A stretch of DNA of 24,722 nucleotides, from NCBI GenBank assembly GCA_013115125.1, contig JABANN010000506.1, positions 1-24,722 of the forward strand, in the 5' to 3' direction. Every line of letters starts with the position of its first letter. Position 1 is the stretch's first letter. The position numbers and the translations under genes were made by a program. Positions 8,420 to 18,041 of this stretch are shown here, one piece after another. The notes under the pieces are model-generated. The model saw nothing but the letters and a program-made list of their open reading frames with translations, did not search any database and was not told the DNA's origin. The stretch is from Perkinsus olseni (taxonomy: Eukaryota > Perkinsozoa > Perkinsida).

Positions 8420-10182
8420 ATGACCGCTTCCACCAAATTTTTGGACTGGAGGACTATATTGATGTTATCTCGTCCAGGTTTGTGGTTCCTCACGGTTTGG
8501 CTTTACCTTTGGCCCACCGGGGGTCATTGGTATGTTTTTAAGACATTCCCTTTTTACGCTGGTCTTCTCTTGTCTACGTTACCCTTCAATCTGCTGATGT
8601 TTGGTATGAATGATATGGTAGACTATGCTGTGGATCAGCTACACGTCCGTAAGGGTAACTATACCTGGGGTGCCAGGGCGAGTAGATCCGAGCTAGCTCA
8701 GCTGCCCCCCTTGATGGCCTTCAGTGTCCTATGTCCAGTGATCATTATCATAGCGGCAACTGGACGCGTGAGGTCAGCTATCTGGGTTCTCGGCTTTCTA
8801 CTCTCCAATATTCTTTACAACGTGCCTCCTGCGACTCTCTCTCGCAAGGGCCCCTGGGAGATACCCTGTATGCTCCTCGGGCTCTCCTGCATCACAATGT
8901 TCTCATGTGAAGTGAACAACATCTCTTCGCCGTCAATCGGTAATATTCTCCACTCATCACTCTCCCTCCTCCCACTCGTCCTCATTCGTTCGCTTAAGGT
9001 CTTAAAATGTCTTCCCAAAGGTCACCGAGGACCAGGGAACTTTCCTGGTCTGTGTGATTTACCGTTTGTACTTCATATCATGTCGCAAATGCCGTTTTTC
9101 GCCGTGAATGCAAAAAGCTAAAAATACGTCACTCGGCTAGTCGTACGAACAAAACGTTCGAATGGAATTGTGATCGTAGGCTGTGATAGCCATACTTCTG
9201 AATCTCGTGAAAGCACCGCAAACTCTCCACCGGCGCAACTTGCATGGTGCAAGTTCCGTGAGCACCTCCCCCTTCCTGCCTCTTGCGTTTGTTTCTTTTT
9301 ATGTGATTCCTTTAGGTGGATGGATGTTTCACTGGTTAGCGATGGCGCGGGGCCAACTGTATGGAGAAGTGATCGATATCGACGATGATGCCCAAGTCGG
9401 CAAGAACACAACAGCAGTCAAGTTCGGCAAACTTCGTGCTCAACAGCTTATGTTGGCGCTGACTCTATGTGCAATCCTGGTAAGATATTGACTCACATTG
9501 AAGCCTCATATTTATTGGAGCGCTGCCGCGTTGACTGATGCTTTTGAGGCGATCTACATTAGTGATGCAGTGCGTTCACTCTCCGTCAGAGAGCCTCCGG
9601 CACTTGCTGCTCATGTATAAGAGTGATTACTAGATTAAAGAGACCGCGCACGCATAACTCCGATGTGGGAGCAGTGTCGCGATTGAATTGCGAAGATGCA
9701 GGCAGTAACGTGAAATTACTCGTGCTCACCACCCCCGGGTAATCATTGCAGGACTTGTGGGCTACAGAAGGACCTTCTGAGAAGGTTCCCCAACAATATC
9801 AGAGCAGTTCCCTTGGGCGTGTGCGGAGGTTAGTTATGATGGTTTCTCAGGTATGCTACGCTCATCTCGCTTCCGTGTACCTAACTACCTACTACGTCCT
9901 CGATGTATTGGTTCAAGTCTGCTCTGCAAGCAATAGATGGGGTAGAATACAAGAATACAAACTCGCAATTTTCCGGGTTCAGACCATACTAAGGGTCCTC
10001 TATCTGTTCTACGCTTGGCCAAATCGAGTTCTTGCCTGATGCCAAACCGGGGGTGAACAGGTGACTTGCAGAGTGTAGTTCGGAGCTATGATCGTGTTTC
10101 CACCATTAAATGGTGGCGAAATGGCGGCCTCTTCGAGCGTATCGTCCTGTGTTCAGCATTGCTACTCATTCGTCAAACTATT
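8420..10182 (+). CDS. UbiA-family membrane prenyltransferase (multi-exon, 3' end unresolved)
   Basis: Exon 1 is 8420-8939 and exon 2 is 9316-9479, both firm. The donor at 8940 was chosen over later ones because it joins SPSIG to GWMFHW in frame and gives normal spacing before the second Asp motif. Exon 1 has several hydrophobic helices and the first Asp-rich motif NDMVDYAVDQLHVRKGN (residues 64-80). Exon 2 carries the second, YGEVIDIDDDAQVGKNTT (189-206). UbiA enzymes use these Mg-binding motifs to transfer an isoprenoid diphosphate to an aromatic or other acceptor within a membrane. The first motif continues RKGN rather than the RT-RP pattern of COQ2, so a non-COQ2 subfamily is likely. Candidate 3' exons are 9752-9850 (or continuing from 9851) and 10072-10182, with hydrophobic helices; the terminal exon is not settled. 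It is divergent from the methyltransferase. Confidence 0.85.
9030..9160. repeat. Hairpins in prenyltransferase intron 1
   Basis: GACCAGG/CCTGGTC (9030-9050, loop 7) and CGAAC-AAAAC-GTTCG (9146-9160, loop 5) lie in the 376-nt first intron. Both have perfect arms. Confidence 0.6.
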
Positions 10183-11346
10183 GTAAGTGAGGAAGACTTC
10201 GTTCACATCATGTGCTGCTCGAGTACCGCTGTCTCACATTTGTTTGTTTCGACCTATGGTAAGTGTTTTCTTGACCGGGACAAGTGGTTTTAATGAGGCC
10301 TATGATTTGAACTTCAAATTTTGAAGTAGATCATAAACCCTATATATTGCCGCGACAATATTGCAGCGCCCAATGTGAATTATTACAACGTGGTTACAAC
10401 GAGCCAGGTTCGAGGTGTTGTCCCAATGGCTGAGTTTTCTGAGTTCTGAAGCCCTATGCGGACTCGAGATCCACAGGCATTGATTCAAACCTGGTTTGAT
10501 AAATCGCTCTCGACGTTTATTGAATAAACTTTATTCAACCCGCACCATGATCCACAAGTGTTGCTCAGATTCCGTACTCATGACAAAGATTCTTAATTCG
10601 TGGGTACTATTACTGATCCCAGATTCAGCATTCGTAAGTATGATATTGTGATATCGAGTTCGTTCAGGTAAGCGCCCCAAAGCCTGCTGATGAACACAGG
10701 TCTCCAAAGAGTGACGAAACCTGCTCTTAATCTATCCTGCACTGAAGTAGTCACATTCATAGCTATGCAGGAGAAATGCCGGAAGAGCGCATAATGGGAC
10801 CGACTAGACTGGTATAACATATGACTCTTGGATCCTATTTTTCAGCACGCGTACACATCTCTAGGACAGCTCTTCCATTTATTCCTCAGGACTGCAGTCT
10901 GTCTTTCAACTATGGCGGCTAATGTGTCTAGGTCCTCACTCTTCCATTATGATTTCTGGGTGTTGGGAGTCGCTCGTGAAACTGTTGAGAGCTCCAACAG
11001 AATGAAACTGCGGGAATATTCTCAGCCAGCCTCATTAGCACGCAAGTACACAACGGAGCGGCGCTTTCAATGATCCACTTAAAGACTGGATGACATGCTC
11101 CCGAAGAGCGAAGAGCAAATTGCAACTAACACGATGCGTGTGAAGATGAGTGGCGATGTCACAACCACCTCACACCTACAAGTCACTGTCATCAACGTTG
11201 TAGGCGTGCGAAAATGTTGCTTGCGCTATGCTCTTCGCTCGTGGAGCACAGCCTCGTCGTCCTCATGACTGAGGCAAGCAGTCCTCTGGTTTTCGTGTGA
11301 GTGCTCGATTTCAGCGTTTCTCGTTCCTCTCCTCTCTGTTTCTCGA
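10183..11346. other. Spacer downstream of prenyltransferase with two palindromes
   Basis: Part of 10183-10460 may hold the last prenyltransferase exon(s), but no reading is convincing. ACTTCAAA-T-TTTGAAGT (10311-10327) is nested inside TATGAT/ATCATA (10301-10335). TTGAATAA-ACT-TTATTCAA is at 10520-10538. Nothing else was recognised before the leader of the second secreted paralogue. Confidence 0.5.
11318..11328 (+). promoter_or_regulatory. Conserved 5' leader box TTCTCGTTCCT (second paralogue)
   Basis: This is the same 11-mer as at 274-284, here 18 nt before the ATG at 11347 and just after a CAG at 11312-11314. It is conserved although the surrounding leaders have diverged. Confidence 0.35.
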
Positions 11347-12987
11347 ATGAAAATCCCCACTTGGACGCTCGCCGCCTTCCTCGGGACGGCTCCCACTGCC
11401 GCCCGTCTGTTGCGCGACAACATGGACCCTGCCAACTCCGCTCTCTTCACTTCGAAGACCATGGAAGACGCCTTCGCTCCCCCAGCCCCTGAGACCATCA
11501 ACCTGATGGCAGCTGGGGTGTCTCCTGTCACCGACTGGATCGACGAGTTCATCGGCTCCTTCAAGTCCTATGCTAGCAGCAAGCTCTTAGGCGTCGCCAG
11601 CAAGATCATCGACACTCTCGGTGACAGTATAGATGGCAAGGACATGTACTTCAACTTCATCCCTAAGCACGTCGCGACCCTCAAGCCCGACGGACAATGG
11701 CACCATTACAAAGGAAGGTGCTTCCAGGATATAAAGGTGCGTTCGACCCTTCAGTCTGACGGCACCTGCATCATCGAGGCTGACTATCGCAACGCTATCT
11801 CCTGGACTTGCGCTGAGTATGTTCTCTATGGCAATGTGGACGACTTTCACATGCAGTACAAGATTATCCGGGGTACTGAGACCTACAAGTGGACCGCCAA
11901 TCACGAGAAGGTTCACGTCTTCGACCTCAGCACTTCGCTCAGCAACGCAGCCCAAGGCGTCATCAAAACTGCAGACTTCCTCCTCGGCAGGGACGTCGAT
12001 GAGTTCCTCGAGCACTTCAACCATCTACAGTTCGATAAGCGTTCGAATCCTGGTCACTCTGACATTGCGGAAGAAGACATTCATCCTGGTGATGTCGTCA
12101 TGGTCACCAACTTGCAAGGCCAGAGCGCGGCTATCATGTGGGCGGGTGGCTCCATCGCCAGTCACACCCTCATGTTCTTGCGCGAGCCTGAGACCCAGAA
12201 GCTTTATGCCATTGAGAGCTGGGCCGGCGGTGTTCGCAAACTCACCTTCGAGGAGTATCTGAAGGATGACGCTGGTTGGTATAACAACGGTGTTCTTGTC
12301 CCTCTCAAGGAGGAGCTTCGTGAGAGCTTCGACAATGATGCCGCTTGGAAGAAGTTCACCACTGAGTTCGAGGGCAATGATTACGGATACAGTAACTTCG
12401 TCTTCACTTCTGTTGATACTCTCCAGAGCAACTACCCCTGCCTCCCCATGGACAACTACCAGACCTGCCTCACATGGGAGTTCGTCGAAGTGACCGTGGG
12501 TCTGGTGGAGCGCGTTAAGCCCGACATGGCCCGGCTGATGTTCGCGCAAGCCCTCAATCACCGTCTGGGTACCGAAGGCCTCACCCTGTCGGAAATCATC
12601 AAGGTTGCCGATGCCAATCTCGAGGGTGGCTCAGCAGCTCTTCCCACTATTCCGGAGCATGATGATTGGACCTATGATACCCATCGCAACGGCAAGCCCG
12701 TCGAGGGCCCTAACAGAGTCTGCAGCGCCCTTGTGTGCGAGATGCTTCGCGCTGGTGGGGCTTTGGGTGATCATGAGCTGTCCTGTTCTGAGTTCACTCC
12801 GTGGGACATCTACAGCATGGATATCTTCACCACCCCTACTTACCAGCTCAAGGGTGACTACGCTATCGACTTGACCAAGCCTGATGCACTGCGCCTCGGC
12901 CAGAAACCTGTTACTGACGATATGGCGCAGAAATGTGAAAGTATCATCACGGCCGACTCCTATTACAAGAGAGCTAGCGAATGTTAA
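11347..12987 (+). CDS. Secreted permuted papain-fold (YiiX/NlpC-P60-like) protein, paralogue 2
   Basis: Single-exon gene, 546 aa, with signal peptide MKIPTWTLAAFLGTAPTAA. It is colinear with the gene at 299-1954 over its whole length and keeps HPGDVVMV, ASHTLMF (His about 273) and VCSALVCEML (Cys about 459), so both copies look active if the family assignment is right. Divergence is uneven: parts of the N-terminal third differ at many synonymous sites, while 12247-12320 (74 nt) and 12817-12881 (65 nt) are identical to the other copy. It lies on the same strand as paralogue 1 with the three-gene metabolic cluster between them. The true substrate is unknown. Confidence 0.85.
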   Translation: MKIPTWTLAAFLGTAPTAARLLRDNMDPANSALFTSKTMEDAFAPPAPETINLMAAGVSPVTDWIDEFIGSFKSYASSKLLGVASKIIDTLGDSIDGKDMYFNFIPKHVATLKPDGQWHHYKGRCFQDIKVRSTLQSDGTCIIEADYRNAISWTCAEYVLYGNVDDFHMQYKIIRGTETYKWTANHEKVHVFDLSTSLSNAAQGVIKTADFLLGRDVDEFLEHFNHLQFDKRSNPGHSDIAEEDIHPGDVVMVTNLQGQSAAIMWAGGSIASHTLMFLREPETQKLYAIESWAGGVRKLTFEEYLKDDAGWYNNGVLVPLKEELRESFDNDAAWKKFTTEFEGNDYGYSNFVFTSVDTLQSNYPCLPMDNYQTCLTWEFVEVTVGLVERVKPDMARLMFAQALNHRLGTEGLTLSEIIKVADANLEGGSAALPTIPEHDDWTYDTHRNGKPVEGPNRVCSALVCEMLRAGGALGDHELSCSEFTPWDIYSMDIFTTPTYQLKGDYAIDLTKPDALRLGQKPVTDDMAQKCESIITADSYYKRASEC

Positions 12988-13302
12988 TCTTTAGTAGCGT
13001 CCAATCGGCACTTGTCGCATAATGAGTATTTGAAACTCTCATGATGTTACATACATTGACCCCTTTACTGAGCACTGCTGCTCAGTATGTTCCTTGTTTG
13101 TGTAAAGATAATCTTCGTTTTACTTGTTATTTCCCTGTTTGATAGAGATGCTGCACTTCAAGTGGGCTCTTTGAAAAGATGGGCGATAAGTTTGCGTTGA
13201 GCAGTTGTGACTGGTGGAGTATTTTGCTAGAGTTGATACAATACTATTGTACAAAATCCCGGTTTACCGTCCGCGAAATCGCTTAACATTGGGAAGAGAG
13301 CT

Positions 13303-13410
13303 CGTGTCGCGAATTGATCAGCCGGGGAGAAGGCACTTCTCGTGTCGCGAATCGATCAGCCGGGGAGAAGGCACTTCTGCCTGGCGACCCCGTGTCTGCC
13401 TGGCGACCCC
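13303..13410. repeat. 38-bp tandem duplication followed by a 19-bp partial duplication
   Basis: The 38-bp unit at 13303-13340 is repeated at 13341-13378 with one difference (AATTGATC against AATCGATC). The 19-bp unit at 13379-13397 is then partly repeated at 13398-13410. Near identity suggests recent slippage. Confidence 0.85.
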
Positions 13411-13777
13411 CCCTCCATGAGGGTTGCGCCATGTTGATCACTGCGTATAACTTCACGCGAATTTCGAGAACGCAGGTATGTGCGGCTAGGCGGTGAAGTT
13501 TCGAAATCCATTTTCTTTTCACTGCGGGATTTCGACAATCTCGACAGTTGACAATCCAGGGCTCTTTTGCAATAAAAAGACTACTTCCAATTTGGAAGTT
13601 CCAAAAACTGATAACGGTTCATAAGGTTGGATATTCCATGGAGCATTAGCTACATATTAAGAGTCTTGGTAATACCAAGTTAGTCTGTCTGATTGCACTG
13701 CGTGGCCAGATTGAAACGTTCCTTAATTTCTGTGGCAATGCTACAGAAAGTCTCCATTGGAGTTCGGGTTTGGACTC

Positions 13778-13830
13778 CTCTTGCCAATATGCACAGTTGG
13801 AGACTCTCCAACTGTGCACATTGGCAAGAG
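13778..13830. repeat. 26-bp inverted repeat with one-base centre
   Basis: Arms 13778-13803 and 13805-13830 are reverse complements with a single mismatch, around one C at 13804. It is the longest inverted repeat in the window. Others nearby are ACTTCCAA-T-TTGGAAGT (13583-13599), TATCTTAA-T-TTAAGATA (13913-13929) and AGGCTGTGG-T-CCACAGCCT (13963-13981). Confidence 0.9.
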
Positions 13831-15081
13831 TCTAACTAAGCCGGAACAACCGGCGTTGGACTATAAACTCTCATACACACACGAAGTTAGTATGTAGCTA
13901 ATGCCCGAGGCCTATCTTAATTTAAGATATCTAGACACTCGCTTCGTGGGTCTCGGGTCGAGAGGCTGTGGTCCACAGCCTGTTGATCAACCCGTCACTT
14001 GGTCTGTATTGGACTGAAGTTAAGTCACTGAACGCAGCGCCCCCATTTTCGCAGGAAAAAGCTTATTTTCAAAAGCGTGAACAAGCTTTACTAACAACTT
14101 GCTAGTAGCAAGACATCGACTCCGTCGTGAGTAATCGCTCAAGAATCCCCTCTGACTCGACTTGAATGAAAAACCTGCAGCATTACTAGCTCAGCAGCCT
14201 GCATATTGGTGGGCGCGAGTCCATACGGCAAGACTGTCGCCAACGTGTACTGTCGTTGTGGTTGTGTTGACTCCATTCAACTGGGTCAGTTGGGGGGCAC
14301 CTGCGTCTGTACACTCGGATGGACTGGACTGGGCTGCTCGAGCATACCTTGTGGCCGCCAGACTGCTCGCTCTAGCCGCGAGAGGTTTTCCCCTGAATGA
14401 TGGTGGACCCACAGCAACTTTACCTGTAACAGGGGGCCGTGTAGGACCTCTCCATCGATGGTAGGGGTGTTGCAAATGGAGAAATGTCAATTAATGGAAG
14501 ATAAACGACTGTTGCACAAACCCTTCGACAACGGGTGCGCTATTGCCGAACAAGACACCCCAGAGAAACCTGCTGACAATGGTAATGAAAGCCCTTCCTC
14601 AGGGATCAAACAACTCTAACCCGCCGTCCCATGCCCAGAATCGCTCTCTCAAACCATGAGAGCATTGTTATGACCAGCAGTCTGCTGCCAACAAATCGAC
14701 CATCGACATAACGTCACAACGTACAGTTGCCGAGGCATACACAACACACCAATGGAGTGTACTTATAGTCAAAGATAACAGCTTATCATCACTATACCCT
14801 GGCACTGCCAGGCTGGCAGACAGCTGCGCCGAATCCTACAAAATCTTGTGTGCTACTCAGCAGGGACTCAACAAAAGAGGAATGAGGGCTAGAACCTGAT
14901 TCGCCAGAACCTCCGGCTCAACAAACAGAGATAGATAAAGAAGGTGGCCATCTGAAAGCCTCGATCATCGAGAAGACGGACCCTTGAGTCTCTCGAGGGA
15001 ATCGCTGATAACAATATTCTCCACTACTCAGTGGAGCTTTGCAGTTAGAGTAACAGAAATTCATCCCTTTCGGCAACGATC

Positions 15082-15480
15082 CTATCTCAGCTGCAACATG
15101 AACTCGAGCTCCTCACCTTGGAACTGGCTTTTGATGCCGTTGGCCGTGAAAGTTAGAGTGCCCAAGTCGCCCTCCTGCGGTTTGTATTTTGGGTAGAGAG
15201 CCTTGATAGTGTCGTAAATGAACTTAAGTCCGGCAGGAAATCTGCTGCTGATACGCAAACGGCTCACCGGCAGGAACTTAGACCGGCCCGATAGGAACGC
15301 ACCACCGAGAGGGGTCTGGAATGTAGGCTTTCCAGTGACCTCGAACTTATAGACAACGTACACACTATTGTATAGGAAGAGGGTGAACTTGAAGTCTTCG
15401 GAGCTGTGGACGTACTCGTAGGGCCTTGATTGCGCTTCTACAGAGGCTAGGACGGTCAACAACAAGGTCAGAAGATTCAT
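15082..15480 (-). CDS. Small secreted protein, 132 aa, unknown family
   Basis: Single-exon frame with a strong signal peptide (MNLLTLLLTVLASVEAQ, cleavage after about residue 17). The mature part is about 115 aa, basic and rich in aromatic residues, with alternating hydrophobic stretches suggestive of beta strands. It has no cysteine outside the leader that I can see and no motif I recognise. The gene stands alone: the nearest gene is the secreted protein at 18041-17301 on the same strand. It could be one of the lineage-specific secreted families common in parasitic protists, but that is inference. Confidence 0.6.
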   Translation of the reverse strand: MNLLTLLLTVLASVEAQSRPYEYVHSSEDFKFTLFLYNSVYVVYKFEVTGKPTFQTPLGGAFLSGRSKFLPVSRLRISSRFPAGLKFIYDTIKALYPKYKPQEGDLGTLTFTANGIKSQFQGEELEFMLQLR

Positions 15481-17300
15481 CTACGGACAGAGCGCTCAAC
15501 TGAACCCGAAGGTCTCAATGAGGAACATCGTGTCAGAATGATAGTCCAATTCGTAGAACGTAGTGAAACGTAGGTTCGCTGAAGCGTAGCCTACTAAGCG
15601 CGCCCCGTACTAATACATTCTGAGGGCACAATTTTGGGGATGAGAGCTCACGAGCTACGCTGTGGTGCTGTAGGGCATGCGCCTACGTTCTGGCAAGTGC
15701 GCAGGGAGCAGAGGTGCACCAAAGTACACTATATTGAACACTATATTGAACACTATATTGTACGCTAAGTAGCAGCTATGGCCTGGTTTAGTAGTACTCA
15801 GCTCTTATACTATCGTAGCTGCACTTACCCCTACTGTTACTAAGTACCATTAGTAAATAGGCTGACTTGCGCCTTGCACGCGCGTGCATGGGTATTAGTA
15901 AGCTGTGAAGCAGGGCGTTCCTCAGCTCCCCTCGAGTCCATTTTCACCTTTCCTTGAACCCCGTCTCGAACATTCAGACGGTACTGAGTCACGAAGCCAG
16001 TCCTTGCGGACCCTACGCAGGGAGCGTAAGCTGGCTCCCAGCCAGCTCACCACCGAAACCTATTTCGCACGGCCTCCACTAATCTGCCACTAACTCTAAC
16101 AATGGTTTGCTAAAGTGACACTTATGGCTTACGGCCTCCCAGAACCTGGGACCCAGATAGATCGGACACTGAGTCTAAGTGACTTAAGTGCCCTTAGTTC
16201 AAGGTTCAAGTCAAGTGGCCCCTGTGGGTCCCCTTTTTTGATGCGATTCGGATCCCACGGGAATGATGTTTCCGAGGAGTATTGGTCCCGGAAGAGGATC
16301 AGACTCCGAGTTCCATTCCGGCGCGAATGACTCCTCAGCAGTGTTTGGGGATTGCTAGCCTTGGAGACTCCAAGTTGGAGTAGCCGGATTGGGAGAGTTG
16401 TTGCCTGGTCGCCGCTTCCGCGGCTTTGGTGCGATGGTCGAGCAGCCGACCAAGCCAACCTCCTTGAGCCGGATCGAGGTCGTGCGCGTCATTATCAAAG
16501 CAATTACGTCTTATGGCTTTTTGCTACGGCTCGCCTCTATCGCTAGCAAGCAGGCTGGCCTGACAGATTGGTGAGCCTGCTAGATCCGTAGTTTACGCTG
16601 TAGAATTTACGATACCGCTCTGTTGATCGTACGTTGTGATACTCACGTACTTCTCGTGTTCTTGAAGTTTGGTCTTGATGGTCCGTATCGCTCAATTTCC
16701 AATACAAAGAATGCTCACGTCGTGGAAGACAATGTTTGGTTGTACGAGAGCCGTTCATTGGTCCAGCCAAACATCGCAACACCTCTACGCAAAAACTCTA
16801 TTGACTTACGAGATTTTCGAGAAGCATCATGGTGACGGAGCGCCAAAGCTCGGCCCGAGCGAAATATGCATGCCTACAACAGCACGCTTGGACAGGATTC
16901 CTGTCACAGGAAGTGCTGAATGAGAGGTAATGGTCGCCATCACTGGTCAGTGGCCAGCAAGTACGAATAATGGGTCGATCACGAATGATCATCTACAACA
17001 AAACAATGTTCTGAGAGCATACTGCTTGTCATAATGGAGCACCCATTGAGGCAGCGTTGTAGCCGCAGCGAGCGTTGACCGACGACTACGTCGACATAGA
17101 CCATACATGATCTTCCGCAGATCCGACCAGTTAGTTTGAAATAGATGCTAATGATACACCTCCGGCCTAATGATAAAGCGATGTATCAGATCGACACACG
17201 GCAAGGGCCTCGAGATAATACCACTGGGCGATATCAGATGACACTTACGATAGAGATTTTATGACGCGGTATCGAGATCAGCACTGAACAACTCGAAATC
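15481..17300. other. Non-coding spacer with short repeats
   Basis: No gene was recognised; overlapping short open frames on both strands around 16100-16600 have no domain. It holds three tandem copies of a 12-mer at 15726-15761, the 14-bp palindrome TGCACGCGCGTGCA near 15877, and AGCTGGCT-CCC-AGCCAGCT (16029-16047). Confidence 0.55.
15726..15761. repeat. Three tandem copies of ACACTATATTGA
   Basis: The 12-bp unit is repeated three times with one change at the last base. It is AT-rich in a mixed-composition spacer and has no evident function. Confidence 0.85.
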
Positions 17301-18041
17301 TTAGTTATTATAGACGGCATGGCGATTGACATCCATTTCCATATCCAAGTAGGCCTGGTAGTTCCAACGAACCAAATCAGTTGTGTAGAAGGCCATCCAT
17401 AATGTTATCCTAGAAGAGAGCCCGCCACGGTTGTTGAACGCGGCGACCAGGCAGTGGAAATAACTGAAACCCTCATCCGTGGCCACGTATCCCGTGGCAT
17501 TACCATGACCCACAGCGTTTAACGGCTCATACGTCGAGATGTTAGTTTGAGTACGCAGCTGTACTGGAATGCTGACCTCAACGTCCGGTGCAGGATGACC
17601 TCCCAGTTTCAAGCAAGACGGGACAACCAGGTCCAAATCGACTAATATACGATCCTTATCCGACCCGGCCATTGGTAGATTAAGCTTGAAGTTGGTTTCG
17701 CCAGCTCCCCGAATACCGACATCAACTGGGATACGAGATTTTTCCGAGAGAATGACGAAGCCCTCGAGGGCGACCGGATCCTTTTTTGGAGTGTGTGTAG
17801 TATTGTAGGGGAGGAAGAGCAGCCCTGTGTTGGTGAAAGTCTTATTTGCTCGACTGTAGAGACAGTAGTCCGGAGATCCTCTTGGAGGCTGTCCATGATA
17901 CGGTAGACACTGCGGGGGCTTCATAGCAACGGTGGTCAGGTTGAACCTTGGAACAGGCGCCATGCACTGGTAAGTGACCTTGCGGACGGCATCCGTAGCG
18001 ATAACCAAGATTTGAACCAGGAAGATATGGACGAGGAGCAT
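17301..18041 (-). CDS. Secreted glycoprotein-like protein, 246 aa, unknown family
   Basis: Single-exon frame. The N-terminus MLLVHIFLVQILVIATDAV is a clear signal peptide or signal anchor. The mature part has several cysteines (in QCMAP, QCLPY, YCLYS, SCLKL and HCLVA) and at least five N-glycosylation sequons (NLT, NKT, NTT, NIS, NAT), as expected of an extracellular or surface protein. No later transmembrane segment is evident. I recognise no domain. Upstream on the minus strand a GTAAGT at 18076-18071 could be a 5' leader donor, but no matching acceptor is visible before the ATG, so the start at 18041 is kept. Confidence 0.65.
   Translation of the reverse strand: MLLVHIFLVQILVIATDAVRKVTYQCMAPVPRFNLTTVAMKPPQCLPYHGQPPRGSPDYCLYSRANKTFTNTGLLFLPYNTTHTPKKDPVALEGFVILSEKSRIPVDVGIRGAGETNFKLNLPMAGSDKDRILVDLDLVVPSCLKLGGHPAPDVEVSIPVQLRTQTNISTYEPLNAVGHGNATGYVATDEGFSYFHCLVAAFNNRGGLSSRITLWMAFYTTDLVRWNYQAYLDMEMDVNRHAVYNN

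Larger units (their letters stand above)
12988..15081. other. Gene-poor, palindrome-rich spacer
   Basis: No coding region was recognised in these 2.1 kb; the longest open frames are about 100 codons with no domain. It contains a 38-bp tandem duplication (13303-13378) and at least five inverted repeats: 13583-13599, 13675-13689, 13778-13830, 13913-13929 and 13963-13981. CTGCCAG-G-CTGGCAG lies at 14805-14819. Confidence 0.6.

Noticed and set aside
8997-9020. Alternative donors for prenyltransferase exon 1 (near 8998 and 9019)
   Set aside because: They duplicate the helix before the second Asp motif, and the donor at 8998 is out of phase; the donor at 8940 joins in frame with normal motif spacing.
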